Assembly: GCF_019393635.1 (NCBI RefSeq)
Contig: NC_057863.1
Coordinates: 627,443,791-627,507,790 of the forward strand
Reading direction: 5' to 3'
Length of the DNA stretch: 64,000 bases
DNA from: Dromiciops gliroides
Taxonomy: Eukaryota > Chordata > Mammalia > Microbiotheria > Microbiotheriidae
Shown: positions 19,846 to 29,284 of the stretch, piece after piece
How the letters are laid out: each line of letters begins with the position of its first letter
How positions within the stretch are numbered: position 1 is the first letter of the stretch
Notes under the pieces: model-generated
Seen by the model: only the letters and a program-made list of their open reading frames with translations
The model's database searches: none
What the model was told of the DNA's origin: nothing
Program-made: the position numbers and the translations under genes

Positions 19846-20752
19846 GGGGCAGCTAGGTGGTGCAGTGGATAGAGCACCGGCCCTGGAGTCAGGAGTACTT
19901 GAGTTCAAATCTGGCCTCAGACACATAACACTTACTAGCTGTGTGACCCTGGGCAAGTCACTTAACCCCAATTGCCGGAAAGGGAAGGGAAGGGAAGGGA
20001 AGGGAAGGGAAGGGAAGGGAAGGGAAGGGAAGGGAAGGGAAGGGAAGGGAAGGGAAGGGAAGGGAAGGGAAGGGAAGGGAAGGGAAGGGAAGGGAAGGGA
20101 AGGGAAGGGAAGGGAAGGGAAGGGAAGGGAAGGGAAGGGAAGGGAAGGGAAGGGAAGGGAAGGGAAGGGAAGGGAAGGGAAGGGAAGGGAAGGGAAGGGA
20201 AGGGAAGGGAAGGGAAGGGAAGGGAAGGGAAGGGAAGGGAAGGGAAGGGAAGGGAAGGGAAGGGAAGGGAAGGGAAGGGAAGGGAAGGGAAGGGAAGGGA
20301 AGGGAAGGGAAGGGAAGGGAAGGGAAGGGAAGGGAAGGGAAGGGAAGGAAGGGAAGGGAAGGGAAGGGAAGGGAAGGGAAGGGAAGGGAAGGGAAGGGAA
20401 GGGAAGGGAAGGGAAGGGAAGGGAAGGGAAGGGAAGGGAAGGGAAGGGAAGGGAAGGGAAGGGAAGGGAAGGGAAGGGAAGGGAAGGGAAGGGAAGGGAA
20501 GGGAAGGGAAGGGAAGGGAAGGGAAGGGAAGGGAAGGGAAGGGAAGGGAAGGGAAGGGAAGGGAAGGGAAGGGAAGGGAAGGGAAGGGAAGGGAAGGGAA
20601 GGGAAGGGAAGGGAAGGGAAGGGAAGGGAAGGGAAGGGAAGGGAAGGGAAGGGAAGGGAAGGGAAGGGAAGGGAAGGGAAGGGAAGGGAAGGAAAGGAAA
20701 GGAAAGGAAAGGAAAGGAAAGGAAAGGAAAGGAAAGGAAAGGAAAGGAAAGG
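19846..20752 (+). mobile_element. SINE1-type SINE with a giant expanded tail
   Basis: Body ggggcagctaggtggtgcag to ccccaattgcc (19846-19976), then a pure pentanucleotide tract to 20752. The TSD aacatagt lies before the body (19838-19845) and after the tract (20753-20760), so the whole tract occupies the position of the SINE A-tail. Confidence 0.94.
19977..20752 (+). repeat. (GGGAA)n then (GGAAA)n satellite-sized microsatellite
   Basis: About 142 GGGAA units with one phase slip near 20347, then about 12 GGAAA units at the distal (A-tail) end. Purine-only on this strand, with G triplets spaced by AA. Long open frames of GKGRE and FPSLP repeats arise because the period of 5 is coprime to 3. Confidence 0.98.
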
Positions 20753-20782
20753 AACATAGTCTTAGACTGAATCAAAATAATA

Positions 20783-20931
20783 GGGGCAGCTAGGTGGTGC
20801 AGTGGATAGAGCACCAGCCCTGGATTCAGGAGGACCTGAGTTCAAATCCGGCCTCAGACACATAACACTTACTAGCTGTGTGACCCTGGGCAAGTCACTT
20901 AACCCTCCTAGCCCTGCAAAAAAAAAATACA
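20783..20931 (+). mobile_element. SINE1-type SINE
   Basis: ggggcagctaggtggtgcag to ctagccctgc plus an A-tail, about 22 bp downstream of the preceding TSD. It shares the uncommon acacataacac variant with the neighbouring SINE at 19846, so it may derive from the same subfamily. Confidence 0.92.
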
Positions 20932-21082
20932 CTTGGAGGAGACCTTGGAGGCTGTTTGATCCCAAGCTCCCATTTGACAGATGAAGAAACTGAGGCTTAG
21001 GGGGACTATGTGATTTGCCTGTGCTTGCAGAGGTAGTAAATGACAGGAGTTGGATTTGAACCCAGGTTGTCTGCATACAGGA
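20932..21082 (-). repeat. MIR-like SINE
   Basis: cccatttgacagatgaagaa, actgaggcttagggggacta, a degenerate acttgcagaggtagtaaa block and ttggatttgaacccaggttg. Confidence 0.7.
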
Positions 21083-21089
21083 ATAAAAA

Positions 21090-21720
21090 GGTGAGAGTTC
21101 TGTTGTGCTCTGCCCTGGTCAGGAGTGTTGTGTTCAGTTCTCAGTGCCGCCATTTAGAAAGGACATTTATACACTTGAGAGCATACAGAGAAAGGAAACC
21201 ACTAAGGTTTCTCTCAACTGTAAATCTATGATCCTATGAACCAAGATGGTGACGGGCTTTGAGCCTATCACATGTGAAAACTGGCTAAATGAACTAGTTG
21301 GTGCTTATTCTGGAGAAGATTTGGGAGGTGGGGGAGAGAGGGAGACCAGTGACTGCCTCCAAGCATGAAGAGTTGTCATATGATCAAGACATTAGACTCC
21401 TCTTCCTCTTCCTCCTCCTTCTTCTCCTTCCCCCATCCTCCTCCTCTTCTTCCTGCTCATCTTCCTCCTCCTCCTCTTCCCAGAACTAGGAGTTATGGGT
21501 GGAAGTTGCAAAGAGGTAACTCAGGAAGAAAGGTCCTAATAATTGGAGGTGTAATGGTCCGCTTTCTGGGAGAGTCTGAAGGTTCCCCTTCCCTGGAGGT
21601 CTTGAAGCAAAGACTGGATAGCCCTAGATTGGTGTATGGTATGGGTTGGGGCAGTTCTTGTTCTGATATAAGTTGGACTTAGGAGGTCCTTCCAGCTCTG
21701 AGGTTTAATGACTCTGAAAT
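21090..21720 (+). repeat. L3/CR1 LINE 3' UTR and terminus
   Basis: Forward order: tgttcagttctcagtgccgc, tagaaaggacatttatacac, a gagaagatttgg block, agttatgggtggaagttgca, aagaggtaactcaggaagaa, ccttccctggaggtcttgaa, ggactta and ggtccttccagctctgaggt. The same order is known in L3/CR1 3' regions. A CCT-rich microsatellite interrupts it at 21395-21482. Confidence 0.8.
21395..21482. repeat. (CCT/CTT)n microsatellite inside L3
   Basis: Imperfect polypyrimidine triplet repeat in the position where other L3 copies have nonrepetitive sequence. Confidence 0.9.
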
Positions 21721-21934
21721 CACTTTCTGGGGCTGCATGAGATGCCCAGGGCCTTCAGAGGAGAGGTGCTGAAGGAAAGGAAAAAGAAATACAAAACGGG
21801 AGGCTAGATCTGCAAAAAGACTTAATAACGGCAGAAACTTCCTGACAAAGGAGAGCTGTCCCAAAGTGAGATGGGGGCTCCAGAAGGTCGTGGCTGCCCT
21901 TTCACTTATGTAGGGAGAAAGTAGGACTGAAACA

Positions 21935-22172
21935 GGCATTTATTAAGCACCTCTTATGTTCCAGGCACTGTTCTAAGCCCTTTACAAATATCTTATTTGC
22001 TCCTCACAACAACCCTGGGGTGCTATAATTATATCCATTTTACAAATGAGGAAACTGAAACAAACAGAGGTTAAATGACTTGAGCAGCAGGTGTCTGAGG
22101 CTAGATTTGAATTCAGCTCTTCCTGACTCCAGGCCTTGTACTTTGTCCACTGTACCACCTAGCTGCCTCAAG
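21935..22172 (-). repeat. MIR SINE, nearly full length
   Basis: catttattaagcacctctta, gttccaggcactgttctaag, tgctcctcacaacaaccctg, acaaatgaggaaactgaaac and a gaattcagctcttcctgac part in reverse MIR order. Confidence 0.85.
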
Positions 22173-22334
22173 CAGGAGCTAATGATCATTTTTTTGGGTC
22201 ATATTGTAGTGGGAATTCTTTATATTACCTTCGATTTACAATGTACTACGTACATATTTTCTTCACCCTCTCCCAAAGAATATAAATTCCTTGAAGGCAG
22301 CCACTGATTCACTTTTGTTAAACTACATTTCTCT

Positions 22335-22418
22335 TTTAAAATTTATTTAACATTTATTTTTCTTAGTTTATTTTATTTCCAATTACATGTAAAGACAGTT
22401 TTCAACATTCATTTTTTT
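22335..22418 (-). mobile_element. L1 3' end (minus), part of an inverted L1 insertion
   Basis: tttatttccaattacatgta and aagacagttttcaacattca are the reverse L1 terminus. A SINE pair is inserted at 22419-22642. The plus-oriented L1 fragment at 22660-22782 beyond it may be the 5' part of the same insertion. Confidence 0.65.
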
Positions 22419-22642
22419 TTTTTTTAGTGAGGCAATTGGGGTTAAGTGACTTGCCCAGGGCCATACACCTAGTAAGTGACGACATTATTTATTTATTTAT
22501 TTTAGTGAGGCAATTGGGGTTAAGTGACTTGCCCAGGGTCACACAGCTAGCTAGTAAGTGTTAAGTGTCTGAGGCTGGATTTGAACTCAGGTCCTCCTGA
22601 CTCCAGGGCCGGTGCTATATCCACTGCGCCACCTAGCTGCCC
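22419..22642 (-). mobile_element. SINE1-type SINE with a duplicated 3' segment
   Basis: The whole is flanked by caacattcattttttt (22403-22418 and 22643-22658). It contains two poly-T + gtgaggcaattggggttaag starts (22419- and 22495-) but only one 5' end (gccacctagctgcccc). This looks like one insertion with a repeated 3' part, or a nested pair. Confidence 0.85.
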
Positions 22643-22659
22643 CAACATTCATTTTTTTA

Positions 22660-22782
22660 AAAAACTAAACTTGATTTAATTCAAAGAGAAAAACAGGGAC
22701 AATAAACTATGATAAAAAGTACCATAGAAAATGAAGCAATATCAATAACAAATGCATATGCACCAAACGCTATAGGATCCAT
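22660..22782 (+). pseudogene. L1 ORF2 fragment, plus orientation
   Basis: gtaccatagaaaatgaagca, atatcaataacaaatgcata and tatgcaccaaacgctatagg encode an I-x-N-A-Y-A-P-N-type endonuclease-domain segment of L1 ORF2 (YAPN). Short and isolated. Orientation is opposite to the adjoining L1 3' ends. Confidence 0.6.
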
Positions 22783-22784
22783 TT

Positions 22785-22974
22785 TTTAAAATCATAAAAG
22801 TATTTTATTATTTTTCAGTTACATGTAGAGATAGTTTTAAACATTTGTTTTTATAAGATTTCTAGTTCCAAATTTTTCTCCCTCCCTCTCTTCCCTCCCC
22901 CCTCCCCAAGACAGGAAGTAATCTGATATAGGCTATATATGTACCATCACATTAAACATATTTCTGCATTAGTC
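22785..22974 (-). mobile_element. L1 3' end, minus strand
   Basis: tttattatttttcagttaca, gtttttataagatttctagt, tccaaatttttctccctccc, ctccccaagacaggaagtaa and tgatataggctatatatgta are the reverse L1 3' UTR. 5'-truncated at attagtcat, where a second, older L1 end begins. Confidence 0.85.
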
Positions 22975-23362
22975 ATCAACATTCATTTTTGTAAGATTCT
23001 GAGTTCCAAGTTTTTCTCCCACCCTCTCTGCTCCTGAAGCCAGTAAGCAATCGGATATAGGTTATACATTACATTCATGTTAACCATATTTCCACATTAG
23101 TCATGTTGTGAGAGAAGAATCAGAACAAAAGGAAAAAACACACAACAAAGAAAAAACAACTAAGAACCCCAACATAAGTGAAGATAGTATGCTTCAATCT
23201 ACATTCAGATTCCATAGTTCCTTTTTCTGGATGTGCAGAGCATTTCCCATCATGAGTCTTTTGGTGTTGTCTTGGATCATTGCATTGCTGAGAAGAGCTG
23301 TTGTTGATACTGTGTACAAGGTTCTCTTGGTTCTGTTCATTTCACTCAGGAAATGATTCACT
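22975..23362 (-). mobile_element. L1 3' region, older copy, minus strand
   Basis: Repeats the same 3' UTR landmarks (gtaagattctgagttccaag, atcggatataggttatacat) and extends further 5' through catttcccatcatgagtctt and gttctgttcatttcactca. It corresponds to the end of ORF2 plus the 3' UTR in the copies at 23844 and 58183. Confidence 0.82.
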
Positions 23363-23374
23363 TTTTTTCTTTGT

Positions 23375-23448
23375 GTCAGCACTTAGTACAGTGCATAAAA
23401 CACAGTAAATACTTAATAAATGCATGTTGATGTGAACTGAAGGGCATT
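23375..23448 (+). repeat. L2 3' tail
   Basis: tcagcacttagtacagtgca, taaatacttaataaatgcat and gttgatgtgaactga. Confidence 0.6.
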
Positions 23449-23505
23449 CTAGGAAACCCTTTACAAACATCTTATTTGCTCCTCACAACAACTTTGTTGA
23501 GAACT
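23449..23505 (-). repeat. MIR fragment
   Basis: ccctttacaaacatcttatt and tgctcctcacaacaactttg match the reverse MIR part seen at 21975-22010. Confidence 0.55.
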
Positions 23506-23824
23506 TTGTTCTCAGCTTCTTCCTATCCAAGTTACTCATTACAAGGAGCAGTTGCTTCTCAGAGTGGCCTTTTGCTATTGAATGAAATCTGGAGAACTAT
23601 CTGTTTTATAATTGTTCTTCCAGCTGAGAAACTTTCCAGAAATTGTACTAAAAAGACAACAACCCAGATGTGTTTATCCATCAGTTAAGAACAAAATAAA
23701 AGGTGAAAAATAATGCTGGACATGTATCAGAAGGATGTTACCCCTATATTTTATCTATATATTTTTTTCCTAGTCTGGACCACTGAGGAAATTCCCTTCA
23801 TCAGTACATGGTGGCACTCTCTTT
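23506..23824. other. Unassigned unique sequence
   Basis: No repeat recognised up to the L1 insertion TSD. Confidence 0.4.
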
Positions 23825-23843
23825 ACTACTTATATTCTTAGAG

Positions 23844-24717
23844 TACCACCTGACACCTATCAGATTGGCTAATATGACAAAAAAGGAAAATAATAAATGT
23901 TAGAGAAGTTGTGGAAAAATTGGAACACTAATACATTGTTGGTTGAGCTGTGAACTGATCCAACCATTCTGGAGAGCAATTTGGAATTATACCCAAAGGG
24001 CTATAAAGCTGTGCATACCCTTTGACCCAGCAATACCACTATTGGTTCTTTTTCCCAAAGAGATCATGGAAAAGGGAAAAGGACCCACATGTACAAAAAT
24101 ATTTATAGCTGCTCTTTTTGTGGTGGCAAGGAATTGGAAATTGAGGGGCTGGCCATCAATTGGGGAATGGCTGAACAAGTTGTTGTATACGAGTGTAATG
24201 GAAGTCTATTGTGCTATAAGAAATGATGAGCAGGCAGATTTCAGAGAAACCTGGAAGGACTTGCATGAACTGATGATGAGTGAGATGAGCAGAACCAGAA
24301 TATTGTACACAGTATCAACAACATTGTATGTTGATCAACTGTGATAGACTTGATTCTTCTCAGCAATACAATGGTACAAGATAGTTCCAAAGGACTCGTG
24401 ATGGAAAAGACTCTCCAAACCCAGAAAAAAAAAGAACTGTGGAAGATGGATACAAATTGAACCATACTATTTCTTTTGGTTTTGGTGCTGTTGTTTTTCT
24501 TTTTTGAGGTTTTTCCTTTTTGCTCTGATTCTTCTCTTATAACATGACTAATGCAGAAATATGTTTAATGTTACTGTACATATATAACCTATATCAGATT
24601 ACTTGCTGTCTTGGGGAGGGAGGGAGAAAAATTTGAAACTAGAAATCTTATAAAAACAAATGTTGAAAACTATCTCCACATGTAACTGGAAAATAATAAA
24701 ATACTTTTATAATTTAA
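23844..24717 (+). mobile_element. 5'-truncated L1 insertion
   Basis: Flanked by actacttatattcttagag (23825-23843) and actacttatactcttagag (24718-24736), a 19-bp TSD. It begins inside ORF2 at the codons for Tyr-His-Leu-Thr-Pro, runs through the end of ORF2 (plus-strand frame at about 23943-24344), a 3' UTR with a long T/C-rich and G-rich part, and ends gaaaataataaaatactttt. No endonuclease or RT core is present. Confidence 0.93.
23943..24344 (+). pseudogene. L1 ORF2 C-terminal domain remnant
   Basis: The frame includes the Cys-containing segment, the conserved IPFDPAIP motif, FIAALFVVARNW and a DEQADFRETW region. These match the C-terminal domain of mammalian L1 ORF2 proteins. It is the tail only: the insertion is 5'-truncated, and an in-frame stop lies upstream, before the conserved HCW..CEL part. 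Cannot encode reverse transcriptase. Confidence 0.88.
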
Positions 24718-24724
24718 ACTACTT

Positions 24725-24862
24725 ATACTCTTAGAGAATTTCTCAGAGCATTGAGAGGTTAATTGACTTGCCCAGAGTTGCAAAGACAGTATATTTCTGA
24801 GGAAGGATTTGAGCCCAGGGCTTCATGACTCCACTATCTCTCTCAGTCCACAAATCACACTA
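24725..24862 (-). repeat. MIR-like SINE fragment
   Basis: gcattgagaggttaattgac, ttgcccagagttgcaaagac and ggatttgagcccagggcttc, similar to copies at 38590 and 61395. Confidence 0.6.
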
Positions 24863-24864
24863 CC

Positions 24865-25460
24865 TTTCTGTCAAATGCCATGTGCTTATTCTGGGATGCA
24901 ATGATTGCTAACAAGTGACGAGTTTCCTTCATGTATATATTTTAGAGGCATGCTATCCAAAGGGTGTCCTGGAAATGAGTTGGACAGTGGATCCAGTCTG
25001 GGTAGCTGACACTGGCTTTGGGTAGAAGCCCATGCATGCACTGGCCGAGGTGCTGAAGCCTGGTCAGAAATGTTCATGGCTAAGAAGGCTTTACCCTTTG
25101 AAAGCAACCAGAGATTTGGAGTCCTAGGTCATTTGGATTACACTGTAAACTTATAAACAAGTATTTGGCTAAGGGATACTCATGTTATAATGTTGATGCT
25201 GATTTCCTCAAATCAAATGTAACTGCTGTGAAATTCTAAAGCTGCTCTCTGTCTCTGAGAGGGAAACAATAGTTTCCTACTTTTTCTTTAAATGGTCTGT
25301 GATTTTATCAGGGTGGGTACAAACAGCACTGACACACATCATAGACCCTCCAACACTCAGTACACAGCTTTAATAAATGGCTCCTCCCCCAACTTCATCT
25401 CTACAGATTAAATTCTTTTAATTTGCTGGGATTTACCCTTGAACATTACTTAGGTTTAAA
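24865..25460. other. Unassigned unique sequence
   Basis: No repeat or coding signal recognised. Confidence 0.45.
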
Positions 25461-25462
25461 AA

Positions 25463-25762
25463 AACCCCAACCATTAGGCATTAATTATGTGCCACACACT
25501 GTCTTAAGTGATGGAGATACAAAGAATGACCCTGGGGGCAGCTAGGTGGTGCAGTGGATAGGGCACCGACCCTGGAGTCAGGAGTACCTGAGTTCAAATC
25601 CGGCCTCAGACAATTAACACTTACTAGCTGTGTGACCCTGGGCAAGTCACTTAACCCCAATTGCCTCACTAAAAAAAAAACCAAAACAAAAAAACAAAGA
25701 ATGACCCTGTCCTCAAGTTCTCCTTATAAAGGGAGGAGGAAAGATATGTAAATAGCTATGTG
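25463..25762 (-). repeat. L2 LINE 3' end, split by a SINE
   Basis: ggcattaattatgtgccaca, cactgtcttaagtgatggag and atacaaagaatgaccctg continue after the SINE as tcctcaagttctccttataa. Confidence 0.7.
25535..25695 (+). mobile_element. SINE1-type SINE
   Basis: ggggcagctaggtggtgcag to attgcctcactaaaaaaaa, flanked by aaagaatgaccctg at 25521-25534 and 25696-25709. Confidence 0.95.
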
Positions 25763-26005
25763 TTGTTCAGTTATGTCTGACTCTTTGTGACCCCTTTGGG
25801 GGTTTTCTTGACAAAGATACTAAAGTGGCTCACCATTTCTTTCTCCAGCTCATTTTATAAATGAGGAAACTGAGGCGAACAGGGTTAAGTGATTTGCCCC
25901 AAGTCACCCAGCTAGAAAGTATTGGAGGCTAGCTTTGAACTCAGAAAGTTGAGTCTTCCTAACTGCAGGCTGGATGCTCTATCCGCTATACCACCAAGCT
26001 GCAGA
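25763..26005 (-). mobile_element. RTE-tailed tRNA-SINE
   Basis: gttgttcagttatgtctgac, tctttgtgacccctttgggg, ctccagctcattttataaat and ctatccgctataccaccaag. Flanks atagctat near 25753 and 26006 suggest the target duplication. Confidence 0.85.
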
Positions 26006-26212
26006 TAGCTATCTATCTACTTATATGATATGTGAGACCCAGTTAGAGTAAATTATCTCCTCACTCTTCCTCACACGTCCCACATCCATTCAATTGCCAA
26101 ATCTTGTGTCTATTTCCACAATGCCTCTTCCATCGACCCCCTGCTCACTACTCATAAAGCCACCACCTTAATCCCGAACCTCACCACCTCTAGCCTGGAC
26201 CGTTCCAATAAG

Positions 26213-26359
26213 CTTGTTGTTGTTGTTGAGGCAATTGGGGTTAAGTGACTTGCCCGGGGTCACACAGCTAGTAAGTGTCAAGTGTCTGAGTCCAGACTTG
26301 AACTCAGGTCCTCCTGAATCCAGGGCCAGTGCTCTATCCACTGCGCCACCTAGCTGCCC
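26213..26359 (-). mobile_element. SINE1-type SINE in L2
   Basis: (TTG)n tail, gaggcaattggggttaagtg to ccacctagctgcccc, flanked by ccaataa at 26206-26212 and 26360-26366. Confidence 0.93.
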
Positions 26360-26952
26360 CCAATAACCTTCTAATTGGTCTCAGCCTTTTCTTTCCCCAT
26401 TCCATTCCATCCTCCAAATGGATACCAAAGTGATTTTTCTTAAGCACAAATCTGACTGTGCCATTCCTCTGCCCAATATATCCAGTGGTTCCTTATTGCT
26501 TCTAGGATAAATTCCCCTGTCTAGAATTTAAAGTCCTCATAACTTGGCCCCAACCTACCTTTCCAGCCTCTCTATATACGTCAATCCTCTTCTTGAACTC
26601 TACAATCCAGCCAAGTTGGCTTGTGTATTGTTCCTTGTACACAATACTCCATCTCTCATCTCTCTACCTTTGTACTGGGCCTCTCCCATGTCTGGAATGC
26701 ACCCCTTCCACACCTCCACCTCTTAGAATCTCTTACCCCCTTTAAGATTCAACTCAAGCATTACTTTCAACTCAGGACCTTTCTTAATCCCCCTCCCCCC
26801 CCCCCACTAGAGCCCCGCCTTCCAAAATCACTCTATTTCTTTTAATGATCAGGGATGTCTTGGGAAGACTTTTTGATTAGATATTTGTGTAGCCAGTTCC
26901 CCTCTGCTGATAAAAAGATAGTATACAGATAGCCACTTTGGTTTCTGTATTT

Positions 26953-27057
26953 GTTTGTTTGTTTTTTGGGTGAGGCAATTGGGGTTAAGTGGCTTGCCCA
27001 GGGTCTCACAGCTAGTAAGACTGGATTTGAACTCTGGTCCTCCTGACTAGCTGTCCC
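26953..27057 (-). mobile_element. SINE1-type SINE with internal deletions, in L2
   Basis: gtgaggcaattggggttaag, gtctcacagctagtaagact and a shortened 5' part ending ctagctgtccc. Flanked by tctgtattt at 26944-26952 and 27058-27066. Missing the segments around the B box downstream and the A box. Confidence 0.87.
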
Positions 27058-27439
27058 TCTGTATTTATTTTGTAAATTCTCTGTTTACACATATATAAAT
27101 ATTGTCTCTCCTGATAGAACATAATCTCCTTGAGGGAAGGGCCTGCTTCATTTTTGTCTCTGTAGGGCATAGCACAATATCTGCCACATAGTCAGGTAGT
27201 AGCATGGAGTTTCTTGAATATGGGGAGGGTGACATGGTCAGACCTGCATGTCTAAAACATGACTCAGTAGCTTCACCCCCACATCCCCCAAAAGCCCTTC
27301 CCCTTTTCTAAACTTCCCTATCACTGTCAAGCTATCACCATCTTCCAATTCATCCAGGTTCTCCACTTCCCTGTTACCCTTAACTACTCCTCATTCACTC
27401 TACATATCTATGTAAGCAAGGCCATCTTTTACTTCAATT

Positions 27440-27714
27440 CTTACCTTGCCTTTAATCACTGAATGGGTGTTGCCTCAGACAAACTGAGACCTGAAAAAAG
27501 GCTGAGGTCTCCCATTGCATCTAGGGCCATCTCCAGTCATCCTGATCTACATCTTGCCACTGGACCCTAATGACCCTGGAGGACAGAGTAAGGTTGATGA
27601 CTTTGCACAGCTCTGCCTTGCTTAAATCCAATGTACTTGTTGGTCAAGATATTATCCCCTGATGTCATTGGTCCTCTTCAAGAACGAAGGACAGGACGAA
27701 CAACATATCTGTGA
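27440..27714 (+). mobile_element. RTE-type repeat with a gaacgaaggac..aacaac end
   Basis: tggccccatctccagtcatc-like sequence (here gggccatctccagtcatcct), atcttgccactggaccctaa, gatgtcattggtcctcttca and agaacgaaggacaggacgaa, ending caac. I recall this 3' end from abundant marsupial RTE-related elements; the name is inferred. Confidence 0.5.
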
Positions 27715-27804
27715 CTGAATCTTGTCCCATCTACATTCGCTTTGTATATGAACCTTCTATCTACTACCCTGCTGTAGGCCCTCATTACTTCACCCCTAAG
27801 CTTT

Positions 27805-28047
27805 CACAGCTGGGTGGCTTGGTGGATAGAGAGGTGGGTTTGGAGACCTAAGTTCAAATCCAGCCTCAGATGCTTCCTAGCTGTGTGACCCTGGGCAAGG
27901 CACTTAACCCTGTTTGCCTGTTTCCTCATCTGTAAAATGAGCTAAAGAAGGAGATGGCAAATTGATCCAGTATCTCTGCCAATTAAACACCAAAAGTGTC
28001 ATGAAGAGTCAGACACAACTGAACAATAACAATAACAACTACAATTT
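27805..28047 (+). mobile_element. RTE-tailed tRNA-SINE, nearly complete
   Basis: agctgggtggcttggtggat, aagttcaaatccagcctcag, gctgtgtgaccctgggcaag, cctcatctgtaaaatgagct, cagtatctctgccaattaaa and gtcatgaagagtcagacaca, ending in (AACAAT)n. Confidence 0.88.
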
Positions 28048-28049
28048 TG

Positions 28050-28450
28050 GGAAAGGGGTGCTAGATCTGTTCCCCCCTCTTCCCTTCATCCCCTTACCCC
28101 AATTTGCTGCTGCTGGTTAAGCTTTCAACTCAGGGGCTGGGCCAGAAAACATCATAGCCTTGGTGCTGGACTGCTGGTCACAAAACTTGGCATGGATTCT
28201 ACCCTGGACCTCCTGCTACCTTGCTCTTCTGACATAGCAATCTCCAGTCTCTTTCATCCATAAGCATAAATGGATGGCCAGAATAGAGACACAAACAGCA
28301 GGGTTATGCTCTCAGCGCTCAGCCCCTCTCTCTAGATAAGAGAGGGCATTAAGTAGCTCATCCTCCGAAACCAAGTCTAGCTCCATAACCAGCCAATAAA
28401 TGAGGCTCCTCTTTGTCATGTGACTAGCAGACCCCGCCTGCCCGCCTTCC
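28050..28450. other. Unassigned unique sequence
   Basis: No repeat recognised. Adjoins the solo LTR but lacks a polypurine tract, so it is not proviral interior. Confidence 0.45.
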
Positions 28451-28454
28451 CCCC

Positions 28455-28917
28455 TGTGATGAAATAATGAGATTTAGCAAATACTCAAAGACCCACCTGG
28501 AGATTAATCTAGACTGATTGAATCAAGTGAGAGTGATTGACTGCTGATTAGCCTACTTCAAGTTAACTGGATTGTAATCACACCTTGAGAACACCTTCAG
28601 AACCAATTAATTTGGATGATGCCAACCAATCAGCTTGAAGCAGTATGTAAGGACCGCCTCTCTTCCAGACCTATAAAAAGCTTCCACAATGAGTTTGCTG
28701 GAGAGAGTTGGTGATTGAAGCAGGCTTGTGGCAGAGGACTTGAGGAAGAACCAGACCAGGCTGCAACGCTAGGCTAAATAGGCTTTTTTCTTAACTTTCT
28801 GAACTCCATGGGAATATCTGTATGCTTTAATAAATGTTTAATGCCCAAGGACTGGTGCTAAAGCTTCTAATTTAAGGTGACCACAATTTATATTTTAAAT
28901 ATCACCCATCAGTTACA
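28455..28917 (+). mobile_element. Solo LTR with promoter and polyadenylation signals
   Basis: Starts TGTGATGAAA and ends CAGTTACA, about 463 bp. It contains ACCAATCA (about 28625-28632), TATAAAA (28672-28678) and AATAAA (28829-28834) in LTR order. The post-signal part (tgctaaagcttctaatttaa, ggtgaccac) resembles the LTR at 42825-43324, so both belong to one family. No matching target duplication is seen (ccccc left, gaatg right). Confidence 0.75.
28672..28678 (+). promoter_or_regulatory. TATA box of the solo LTR
   Basis: cctataaaaagc, about 40 bp downstream of a CCAAT motif and about 150 bp before AATAAA. Activity is not known. Confidence 0.55.
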
Positions 28918-29089
28918 GAATGCTTGTGAATGCTTGAAATCTCTATAAAGCACTTAAATTACATAGTCATACCTCACTGGAAGCAAGCTCCCTGGCTTCT
29001 TCCTTATGGGGGAGTGCATTAGCACAGCACTGATGTTTGCTTCCCTGCTCTCCCGGGCCCCATTGCATTTGAAAAATAGAAGATAAAAA

Positions 29090-29245
29090 GTTCAATAATG
29101 AATAAACATTTATTGAGCACCTACTAAGTGCCAGGAATTGTGTTAAAAACTGTGGACACAAATACCAGAGAGAGAGAGAGAGAGAGAGAGAGAATTTCTG
29201 CCTTCAGGGATCTTATAAATTAATATAAAAACAAATGTTCGCTTG
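29090..29245 (-). repeat. L2 LINE 3' end with a (GA)n insertion
   Basis: tgaataaacatttattgagc, acctactaagtgccaggaat, (GA)n at 29167-29193, then tctgccttcagggatcttat. Confidence 0.75.
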
Positions 29246-29284
29246 GCCAAAAATCACTTAAGGCTCCAGAACTCCACTGGAGGG

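Larger units (their letters stand above)
26030..27205 (+). repeat. Long L2 LINE 3' region, broken by two SINEs
   Basis: Forward L2 order: tctagcctggaccgttccaa, ttctaattggtctcagcctt, ctaggataaattcccctgtc, cttggccccaacctaccttt, ccatgtctggaatgcacccc, tttaagattcaactcaagca, ctccttgagggaagggcctg and a gcacaatatctgccacata end. One of the better preserved L2 copies. SINEs lie at 26213-26359 and 26953-27057. Confidence 0.85.

Noticed and set aside
19977-20752. CRISPR-like or satellite array
   Set aside because: A uniform 5-base repeat has no spacers and lies within a SINE target duplication.
19798-20814. Long open frames of FPSLP and GKGRE repeats (over 300 codons)
   Set aside because: They are translations of the (GGGAA)n microsatellite and the SINEs on either side. 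A 5-base repeat has no stop in any frame by composition.
23943-24344. Functional L1 protein
   Set aside because: The element is 5'-truncated; only the ORF2 C-terminal domain is present, without endonuclease or RT.
28050-28454. Proviral interior upstream of the solo LTR at 28455
   Set aside because: No polypurine tract or retroviral motif precedes the LTR.
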